20,487 bases of DNA, taken from assembly GCA_910592005.1 (NCBI GenBank), contig CAJVPP010001369.1, forward strand, positions 1 to 20,487. The letters run 5' to 3'. This DNA is from Funneliformis mosseae. Lineage: Eukaryota > Glomeromycota > Glomeromycetes > Glomerales > Glomeraceae. Position numbers and translations under genes: made by a program. This document shows, piece after piece, positions 1 through 8,109 of the stretch (positions within the stretch are counted from its first letter, which is position 1; each line of letters begins with the position of its first letter). A model generated the notes under the pieces. It was not told the DNA's origin. It saw only the letters and a list, made by a program, of their open reading frames with translations, and did no database searches.

Positions 1-70
1 TAATAAATAATCTTAATATTTTGCAAACATAAAACTTATAATTTATTTCTTATTAACTAAATAAACTCTC

Positions 71-174
71 TAATAAATAGTATGTCAAGTTGATTGGATT
101 TAAATCATAACTACTGGCTTCCTGACTTCAAATCATAGTTAACTTATTCAACGGAAAGAGTAACATTAACATCG
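71..174 (+). repeat. dispersed repeat, left copy
   Basis: About 100 bp aligns with 19072-19176, with one indel. The segment atagttaacttatt is identical in both copies. This copy keeps more C and G and looks closer to the ancestral state. Confidence 0.6.
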
Positions 175-186
175 TATTGTATTAGT

Positions 187-475
187 CCTATAATAGGGTG
201 TATTTATTATAGGATAAGTACAGTATGATATGATGCTAAATTTACTAATCTGCAAAATTTTACTGTATTGTACTAGTTTATAATAGAGTGTAGTTATTAT
301 AAGATAAATAGGTATAGTACAATTTTGCAGATCAGTAAATTTTGTAAAATTTGGCATTGTACTATACTATAGTTGTTCTATAATAAAGTTTTATATATAC
401 AACTAGTACAGTACAGTACAATGCTAAATTTCACAAAATTACTGATCTGCAAAATTATACTATACTAGTCTAGCA
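187..475. repeat. cluster of alternating inverted repeats
   Basis: A unit of about 60 bp containing a variant of aaattactgatctgcaaaat occurs three times in alternating orientation: plus at about 215-270, minus at about 305-375, plus at about 402-470. The second and third are inverted around a short AT-rich centre and could form a long hairpin. A smaller hairpin cctataata/tattatagg lies at 187-213. The gtactatacta words repeated throughout add further self-complementarity. It looks like a MITE or foldback cluster; no transposase is present. Confidence 0.6.
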
Positions 476-818
476 AATTGTACTATACTAGTTTTCTATA
501 TACTCATTTTCCTTATCTTCCTATTTTTTAATACGTAATAATGATGTACTACTGCAATAGGAACTATACAAATTAGCTGTGATGTAAGTATCATAATTAT
601 TGACGAAATTATAAATATGCTCTTTTAATTTATTTTATAGTCACACACAATTTAATTAAGCAACTTAATAAAAAAATCCATCAAATCAAAGAACTTACCC
701 ATCCTTAATTTCATGACTGAAAATGCTACAGCAAACATATGAGCATTATATACAATTCCTTATATTACATAAAATTATTTTAATTTAAATGTATATTTTT
801 CAAAAATAATTATTATTC

Positions 819-1096
819 TATAAGCCTGCTTTGCCAACATATAAATCGCCGCTGATTTTAATTCTAAGAAGAATAATAGAATAAAAGCTTTGGTGATTTA
901 CAAATAATGAGTAATTCTTAGAAAGATGATTATGTTATCTTACTCCTTATGACCATGCAATTCTATTATATTTCAAGACCAATAATGTCTCTAAGAATCT
1001 ATTATTAATATGACTAACTGATCCTTGATTTATTCCTAAAGTTTGTTTAATGTTCTTATTCATCATAATTACACCGCCATATATGATTATTATACT
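819..1096 (-). pseudogene. Tc1/mariner-like transposase relic (N-terminal HTH region)
   Basis: On the minus strand one frame runs from about 1096 to 819 with only two internal TAA codons (948-950 and 936-938). It contains LGINQGSVSHINNRFLET, which has the form of the first helix-turn-helix of Tc1/mariner transposases (LGI..STVS.I..RF.ETG), preceded by IIYGGVIMMNKNIKQ. It ends with KISGDLYVGKAGL, which may correspond to the second HTH region. No DDE catalytic region follows. Identification rests on the HTH pattern only; another HTH protein is possible. Confidence 0.45.
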
Positions 1097-1099
1097 TTG

Positions 1100-2330
1100 T
1101 CTGTGAAGTAATTTTTTATAGACAGAGTTTATTTATACTTTGATCATAATACTATAATATAAGTTATTAAGCTTGACTATTTGAAAATTTATTTCTATTT
1201 AAAACAAAAGTGATTTCAAGATATTTTTTTAGTATAATAAATTTCTTTTTTAAGTTAAAGTAAAAGTATTTTTTATATAATTGATTTAGTAAAAAAAATT
1301 AATTTAATAACAATAGTAATTTGTTTATAATTTTTTATTACTTATTTTACTTATTTAAATATTTATTTCTTATTTTAGTTATAAAAAGATTTTGTTTTTT
1401 TGTTTAATATTAATTATAAAATATTTATAGATTATATCTATATAAGAAATGTTCAATATTTTGCTTTGTTTGTTTAATTATTTATTTATTTGTATATTGT
1501 TATATGATCAGCATGTAACAATTTATTTTTTTTAAAAAAACTAATAAATAAACTATTGATTCATTAAGAGAGAGGGTAGACAAAATTTTTCTTAGATTTA
1601 GAATTCAGATTCATTATTCTTAATTCTAAATTTATAATTATGAATCAAGAATCATAAATTAAATTTGTAAGTAAAGATTTCTAGTAGATTATAACTAAAA
1701 AAGATATACCTGAAAGTATTTTGATGATCATTCAGCTAGAACTTTATAGGTTATATTATTCTAAAAATTATAAAATAAATGCTGTATCACTAAAATTAAT
1801 GATACAATATATTACCAAATCAGAAAATTTTAGCTGCTATTTTTTATACTATGATAAATTAGATTTATTATTATGATATGTTAAAACTAATTTTAATATT
1901 TGAAAATAATACTTATTTTTTTAATTTTTAAAAATATCATTATTAATTTTATTAGTATATATAGGTTAGATTAGTCTGATCCTATCTATTCTGATATAAA
2001 AGAAATTCGTAATTTATACTTGAAATATTACACTAGTGATTGATATATAAATGATATTTAAACTTGATTACTCTTAATTTAAATACAAATGCAATTAATG
2101 ATTCAATTTAATCATTAAGCACATGTAAAATATTGCTAAAAAAACTTTACAAAACAAAAAAGAAAAAGATTATTGGTGAAATAATTCTTTAATTTTAATC
2201 TATACTGTAATACATATAATTTTCATTAATATAAACAGTTAAATTACAAACCCTAATAACAAATGTCTATAAATTAAAAAAGATTAATAGTTTTACTTTA
2301 AAATAACTTAAAATATAAAGGTTATCATGG
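1100..2330. other. AT-rich stretch without recognisable genes
   Basis: Only homopolymer runs and small palindromes are seen, such as tttagaatt/aattctaaa with gattcat/atgaatc at 1597-1646. No frame keeps a protein-like composition. Confidence 0.6.
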
Positions 2331-2499
2331 ATAAATATAGAATAATATTCAGGAATTAGGTAGATTTTGTAAACTAATTATCAGAGTATTAAGTTCTTAA
2401 AGATTCAGGTTTGATAACCGTTAAGGAATTGGGTAGGTAAATTTGATAAACTATTTATTTCTGTATTAAAATTCCAGTATATTATTAACAAGTTTGGTA

Positions 2500-3420
2500 T
2501 TATTAAACTTGAAACCTTTAAAGAGTTTAGTAAATTTGGTAAGCTTTTTATTTGAGTTCTATGATAATAAGAGTTCTATTAAATAGTTTAGTAAAGTTGG
2601 TAAGCTATTTATTTAAATATTACGATATTGGCTTGGTATCTGTAAACTTAAACGATAAACTTTTAATTCAATCCATCAAATTAAATAAGACACAATATCA
2701 CAATCACGCCTATATGAAGACACGACAAAAGGCAATAGTAGATGAATTTAACAATTCCTTTATTGAACTCTTGGTTTATCCTAAAACCTTAACTTGAGTT
2801 ACTTTTCAACCCAAGGAAAAATACAAGATATTTATATAAAATAAAATAATATAAAATCAACTATGACAAATATAACAAATATAACAGATATGATAAATAT
2901 GATAAATATGATAAATATGTTCAATTAATCAACGTTGATAACTTTAACAACTCTGTCAACTTTGTCAACTTTGTCAACTATGTTGATCATTTTGGTCACA
3001 TAACTTATCCATAGCGCAGTCACAGATCACGGTTTCAATGATAATGAATATTATTAAGTAATTTAATAAATTTGATAAGCTATTTATTTGAGTTTTATAG
3101 CAATAGAGTTCTGTTAAAGAGTTGGATAAAGTTAGTAAGATAGTTATTAGAGTTATACAACAATAGAGAGATTTTAAAGAGTTAGGTAAATTTGGTAAGC
3201 AATTTATTTGAGTTTTATAACAATAGAGTTCTATTAAGAAGTTGAATAAAGCTGATAGAATAGTTTTTAGACAATTAAGTATTATTAAGTAATTTGGTAA
3301 ATTTAGTAAACTAGTAATTTGTGTTTAAGGGTAACTGAGTTCTATTAAGGAGTTTAGTAAAACTGGTAAGCTGTTTATTTAAATATCTTTATAATAGAGA
3401 ACTTTAAGAAGCAATTGTAC
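2500..3420 (+). repeat. diverged 60-bp tandem repeat in two blocks
   Basis: Units of about 60 bp follow the pattern gagttctattaaagag, tttagtaaagttggtaag, ctatttatttgagtttt, then ataacaatag. Roughly two units lie in 2500-2640 and six in 3045-3420; more degenerate ones can be traced back to about 2330. About 400 bp of other sequence, including two microsatellites, separates the blocks. Units differ by many substitutions, so the array is old. Confidence 0.65.
2862..2988 (+). repeat. two adjacent 9-bp microsatellites
   Basis: At 2862-2920 the unit ataaatatg and variants (acaaatata) repeat about six times. At 2930-2988 a different 9-bp unit, tttgtcaac, repeats about five times with variants, flanked by inverted atgttgatca/aacgttgat words. 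Both have period nine but unrelated sequence. Confidence 0.7.
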
Positions 3421-4148
3421 CTTATGGAATAAAGTCTAATAATCTTTTTAAGTGTAGTCATGCAAATTTTTTTATGCAAACTGAACAATTTTAATAAGAT
3501 TTGGTCACTAACAAATTGAGATAATCTTGTAATTTTGATTAATCAGACTGTTAGAATTTATATAACCTATATAATTTATATTTAATAAATCTTTACAAAA
3601 TAATTTATTGTTTAAACTTAGATAAATAGACGTTATATGATTATAATAAAAATTTTTTAATAAAAGTTTGAGTATTAATCAATATGTAACTATTTAAAAT
3701 TAAAATTAAAAAATCTATAAAAAATTAATTTTAATTATTAAAAATTTTTTCATGATCTATATTAGAAAAGTATAAAAATACTTGTGTTTAACACTTATAT
3801 ATTTGTTTTTTATTATATTAGATCTTGATTATTTTATTTTTATTTGAATTTTATCTTAATATTTCTGAAAGAATTCTATAGAATGTATTATGTCAATTCT
3901 AAACTTAAAACTATAAAGTATTAGTTTGATGCAAATTAAAATAAATGAAAATTAGAAAATAAATAAACAAATGTAAATATGAATAAAATCTGCAAAATTG
4001 CTGAAGAATATATTATCTTGAAAAAAAGATTTAATTGCAAATCTTTAAGATCTAATTAATTTGATTTGTAATATTTTTAGTTATCAGTCACTTAAAGATA
4101 AATAATTTAAATAATTTACTGCAATATTAAAAATAAAGATGGAAAGAT
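3421..4148. other. AT-rich stretch without recognisable genes
   Basis: This lies between the 60-bp repeat and the first MITE-like element. I see no coding frame, RNA gene or repeat unit above background. Confidence 0.6.
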
Positions 4149-4343
4149 TTTAAAAATAATTTAGCTTATAAATGATAATATGGGCTCTTTGCAATAAAAA
4201 AGGAGAAAACTACCAAAAAATTTTTTTTTTGCTTTATAAGCTAAATATTATTTTTTTAATAAAATAAGTTCAGATTTAACATTAACTCAAAAAAAATATT
4301 TTTTTGATAGTTTCCTCTTTTTCTATTACAAAGAGCCCATATT
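4149..4343. mobile_element. MITE-like element with 44-bp terminal inverted repeats
   Basis: Left arm 4177-4220 begins aatatgggctctttg; right arm 4300-4343 is its reverse complement with a few mismatches. The interior is about 80 bp of AT-rich sequence and non-coding. A second, nested inverted pair ttagcttataaa/tttataagctaa spans the left terminus (4161-4172 with 4233-4244), which may mark one element inserted in another. Target duplications are not clear. Confidence 0.6.
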
Positions 4344-4659
4344 ACTAATGAAGACTATATTGTAAAATATAAAATAAAAAGTAAAAAATAGAAAGTTATT
4401 GAATTTAATAATAATTTTAATTAATTTTTTTACCTTTATTAAAGCTACTTTTGTAAGAATTTTAGGATAATATTGTATAGTAAGACATTATTCATTTATA
4501 ATAAAAAAAATACAGAAAATCAGACTGTATTATTTGTTATCTATTTTAATATTCATTAGAAGATTTAAATGATATATTAACTTTCATATCCAGTATTTAG
4601 AGATGATATACATTACAAATCATTTGATAAATTATGTAGCAAGCAAATACCGTATAGTT

Positions 4660-4787
4660 CTGAAAATAAGCATCCTGTGACATGCTCCTTTTATAGTAAT
4701 TTATTTATTTGTTACATAGAATTTATTATATTATTAGTTACGTATATACTAATAAATTTATATATATCATGTGGTGCTTATTTTCAG
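4660..4787. mobile_element. small MITE-like element with 13-bp terminal inverted repeats
   Basis: The ends ctgaaaataagca (4660-4672) and tgcttattttcag (4775-4787) are perfect inverted repeats around 102 bp of AT-rich, partly palindromic sequence (ttagttacgtatatactaa). The element is 128 bp with no coding capacity. No target duplication is evident, so a chance or cruciform repeat remains possible. Confidence 0.45.
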
Positions 4788-5164
4788 GAATATATGATAA
4801 TAGAAATTATAGATAGATTATTGTTTAAGAATGCTAAAATAAAAATGAAAAGCAAATGAAAATTATAAAAATAAAACACACTATGTAAAAACATTAATAT
4901 TAATTAAATTATGTTGAGTGTAAAAGCTATATCTTTTATATTAGTGCAAAGAAACTTACTGAAAAAGATAGGATAATGCTGAGAGTTTTTTTTTGGATAT
5001 ATCTTTTATATTTGTGATATGTCATTTCATAACATTTGTGATTTAGCAATAGCTGTACCATCAAAATGACTGAATGATAATTTAGAAAATAAAGCCAATG
5101 ATCATGAAATTATAGATGAGTGAAGAATTCTAATAGAAATAAATAGGATAAAGACTCAAATAGA

Positions 5165-5491
5165 ATGGTTGAACTTGATCATAAAGAAAATGATTCTATT
5201 CATAAAATATTTTTAAGAATCTTTATTAATGACTTGTGATTCTGTGCATTGCAAGTTGAAAAACCATACTATTCAGCTGGAATTTATTTAGATATTTGCA
5301 TTGAATTTGGAAATTTGGATGTTTTGAGAGTAGAAAAAGGTGAACACCCACATTGCAATGATTGTAGTAGCAATACTAGTGTTTCAAAGAAAGTTCTGAG
5401 GTGGAAACAGGGTGGTAAAGATAAAGGAAAGCGTAAAGTAGTTCAAAAGTTAACAGTTTTTATTTCGTTTTATTTATGTATATTAAATTGA
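5165..5491 (+). pseudogene. unrecognised coding remnant with an in-frame TGA
   Basis: From ATG at 5165 the frame reads MVELDHKENDSIHKIFLRIF and continues past one TGA (5237-5239) to a stop at 5489-5491. The distal 80 codons have mixed, non-repetitive composition unlike random AT-rich frames. They contain HPHCNDCSS, a CxxC pair that could be part of a zinc-binding site, then a lysine-rich stretch (GGKDKGKRK). Upstream, from about 5050, similar coding-like sequence (NLENKANDHEIIDE) continues in another frame with further TGA codons. I do not recognise a family. A decayed gene or mobile-element fragment is the simplest reading. Confidence 0.4.
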
Positions 5492-5588
5492 ATGTATGCT
5501 ATTTAGTCAATAAAAGATATGCGGTGCTACGATTTATTCAATGCTACTTATCATGGGATATTAAGCGTAATTATTATTGGATAATTTA

Positions 5589-5611
5589 ATATATATATAT
5601 ATATATATAAT
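5589..5611. repeat. (AT)n microsatellite
   Basis: An uninterrupted run of about eleven AT dinucleotides lies directly upstream of the GC-rich palindrome at 5631-5642. Confidence 0.9.
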
Positions 5612-5622
5612 TTGGTTTCACG

Positions 5623-5652
5623 ATTTACTGACCCGGCCGGGTTATGTAAACC
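5623..5652. repeat. hairpin centred on ACCCGGCCGGGT
   Basis: A perfect 12-bp palindrome ACCCGGCCGGGT (5631-5642) is extended outward by the near-inverted words atttactg and tatgtaaac. It is a GC island in AT-rich DNA. Its TGACCCG word recurs many times at 17890-18085. Confidence 0.65.
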
Positions 5653-5872
5653 ATAAATACCAGTTTGTTCCGTCTTATTTGGGATCAAAAAATATGTAAT
5701 TAGACTAATAAACATGGTATACTATCTTTGTTCTAACGACAAATGATATCCTTGTCGTGTATTTAAGAAGTATCTAATGTAAAGAAATTACAGTAATTTT
5801 TGGTGTTAGATCTAGATTAGATTTTTCTGTCATTTTTATAACTTAATGGACAGTGGTTAAATATGGTTACGG

Positions 5873-6478
5873 TACGTTTCGCCGAAACCCGTTCCGCCGA
5901 AACCCCCTTTGCCGAAGCCAATTTACCGAATGTCCATTTCGCCGAATGGACTTTTCACCGAAAAAGAAATTTCGCCGAATGAACATTTCACCGAGAGGAC
6001 GCTTCGCCGAAATGACGTTTTGCCGAATCCGTTTTGCCGAATGGACACTTCACCGAATCCGTTTCACCGAAAAGACATTTCGCCGAAAACGAAAATAATT
6101 CGCTGTTGGTTGTTAGCAATTTGCCAGATTTATTGAACTTTTTTTATTATTTCCAACGAAATTATTAAGAAAAAACTTACTTTATAATGTAGAACCTAAA
6201 AATGATTAGTTAAACAAATGTTACGCAGTAATCATTTTCGGCAAAATGTCCTTTCGGTGAAACGGATTCGGCAATGTATCCGTTCGGCAAAAAGGATTCG
6301 GCAAAACGTCATTCGGCAAAACGGCATTTCGGCGAAGCGTCCTTTCGGCGAAATGGTATTTCGGTGAAAAGTCCATTCGGCGAAGTGGTCGTTCGGCGAA
6401 GAGTCCTTTCGGTGATTTAGCTTCGGCAAAGTGGGTTTCGGCGAAACGGATTCGGCGAAACGTCCGGATACCGTTTAG
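5873..6478. mobile_element. foldback element of two inverted CCGAA-unit arrays
   Basis: Left arm 5873-6096 holds 14 direct units of about 15 bp built on TTTCGCCGAA plus a variable linker such as tggac. Right arm 6236-6474 holds 15 units in the opposite orientation (TTCGGCGAAA). About 140 bp of AT-rich sequence without units separates them. The arms align unit by unit after reverse complementing, including shared linker words such as ggacgcttcgccgaaatg, so they are inverted duplicates and not independent arrays. The outer ends share acggta/taccgt with cgtttcgccgaa. Open frames inside the arms merely translate the repeat (FAE, RRM, SPK words) and I do not regard them as genes. No transposase is nearby. 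Confidence 0.75.
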
Positions 6479-6510
6479 TTTAATATACATTATAGGAAAA
6501 AAATTCAAAT

Positions 6511-6624
6511 ACCTATCCGATTCGACGCTGCGCCTCGATACCGAAATATCCGCCTAAAATTAATTTATTTTTTAACAATTTTAGGCAGATTTTTCGGTAT
6601 TGAGGCGCAGCTTCGAATCAGGTA
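6511..6624. repeat. hairpin repeat with 50-bp arms
   Basis: Left arm 6511-6562 and right arm 6576-6624 are inverted copies. The core gctgcgcctc with ataccgaaa is shared; a 3-bp gap and about four substitutions separate them, with a loop of about 13 bp. It starts about 35 bp after the CCGAA foldback element. Such a compact near-perfect hairpin is likely a non-autonomous dispersed element. Confidence 0.7.
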
Positions 6625-6977
6625 ATTTTTAAAACTTTAATTATTACCAATTCGGCGCTAAGACTGATGCCAACGTTTTATTATTTTAAATAATTGAATG
6701 CTTTGTTATAATTTATAATTATCTTTAAAAAATAAAAAGTATTGACTTATAAAATGATAATCTTTTAATTTTTTTGTTTAATTTTCACAGTTCCAATCTC
6801 TATAAAATATTACGACGTATTAAGTTTGATAATTATAGGTATTATCTATTAAGTGAAAAAAAATTATTGGAAATAGAGGATGGAACCGATCGATTTTAAT
6901 AGCAAACGATAATCATAAAAATTTTAATTTTGGAATTTCGGCCGGAGTTTAATCAATTAATTTAACCTGCTAACATG

Positions 6978-6993
6978 TTAACCGGCCGGTTAA
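6978..6993. repeat. 16-bp perfect palindrome TTAACCGGCCGGTTAA
   Basis: This perfect palindrome lies in an AT-rich region with an extra ggccgg word at about 6940. The related palindrome aaccggttaa occurs at 16672-16682. Confidence 0.8.
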
Positions 6994-7142
6994 TTTATTT
7001 GTTAAAAATTAAAATAAAGTTACTGCACTAGGCTTGTTTCTGAATTTCAAACCTAACAAGTGAGTACTTTAAAATATTTAATATTGAATATTAATTTTTT
7101 ATTTTTAATTTTTTTTTTAAAAAAAAACATTAAGGTTTTCAG

Positions 7143-7162
7143 ATCGAGTTAACTAACTCGAT
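7143..7162. repeat. short inverted repeat around atcgagttaactaactcgat
   Basis: The words atcgagtta and taactcgat face each other with almost no loop. It is isolated, with no gene in reach; a remnant hairpin or chance. Confidence 0.4.
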
Positions 7163-8109
7163 TGGATATTTTACTAGGAATTAATGTCAATTTGTCCGGT
7201 TACTCACATAACTTAATTGTGGATTTATCGGCATATTAAACTTTTGTTGTTCACGCCAAAGTTTAATTATCATACGTGGCCTTGTAATTATAGTTAAACT
7301 CTGCATTTTAAGGATAATATTATTATCTAAAATTAACTATTCTATTATTTATTTTTGCAATATGATAATGAACGCTGATTAATGTTTACATGTGTAACAT
7401 TTTAAGTTTATTTATAGTCTTCGTTTGATGATCATATTTTTTGTTTACAATTGTTGTATTCCTGGTGTATAATATGGCAATTGAGACACAAAAAGCAGAG
7501 GTCAGTAAATTGTAATTCAGTAATTCAGTTTAAGATTTCGAAGCAAGAATTAACGATTTGTCTGATTTTTATTTTTATTTTATTTTTGATATAGATCCTT
7601 AAGTAATTGAATTATTTTACGTGTTCCAAATCATATCCTGATATCATGTACTTATGTCACTTTTTTTTTTTAAAAAAAAAAAGGTTAACGAAATTTACGT
7701 GTAATTAAATTATCGCTGTAATTTATTTTGTAGTTATTTTTATATTTGAGTTGATATAATCTCGTCATGCTGTAAAGAAATCTATTGATGAAGGATAGTA
7801 AGCAACTATGCAACTTTTTATAGTAATAGTAAATTATTGAGAATATTTTTAAGTTTATTATTTAAATTCATTTTCAAGTTATGCATACATTTCCGCAATT
7901 GAAATGAATTTCGTACTGGATTCTGAAAGTGTTAATACAAAATAATGTATTTTCATGAATATCGGATGCTTTACATAACGGCAGAGAAAATAAATCTAAA
8001 CTATCGAAAATTGGTATAACCAGTATCTTCAAGTATTAAATCTCACGTAAAAAACTAAAAAATAATGTATTAATCTTAATTATAACTTTTTATAAAATAA
8101 ATGACTCCA

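Larger units (their letters stand above)
6640..8109. other. gene-free spacer beyond the SLR array
   Basis: It contains the palindromes at 6978 and 7143 and a T/A homopolymer hairpin at about 7660-7682. It begins with a single ttcggcgc word related to the foldback unit. It is less AT-biased than the left side, but I see no supported gene. Confidence 0.5.

Noticed and set aside
166..357. 63-codon minus-strand frame
   Set aside because: It lies wholly in the inverted-repeat cluster and is a translation of AT-rich repeat words.
2552..2797. 81-codon frame with TTG or ATG start at 2552/2561
   Set aside because: Its first third is the 60-bp tandem repeat; the rest has no domain. A small gene cannot be excluded but there is no support.
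2862..2988. CRISPR-like spacing in period-9 repeats
   Set aside because: Units are far too short, without spacers, in a eukaryotic setting; plain microsatellites.
4677..4859. 60-codon hydrophobic frame starting with GTG
   Set aside because: It lies mostly inside the MITE-like element; hydrophobicity follows from AT-rich codons.
5853..6508. Open frames of 65-95 codons on both strands in the foldback element (FAE/RRM/SPN-rich peptides)
   Set aside because: They translate the 15-bp unit in several frames; composition and length follow from the repeat lacking stops, not from a protein.
7474..7515. MAIETQKAE followed by a gtcagt donor-like site, a possible first exon
   Set aside because: The donor is non-canonical and the only nearby acceptor leads to a stop within a few codons.
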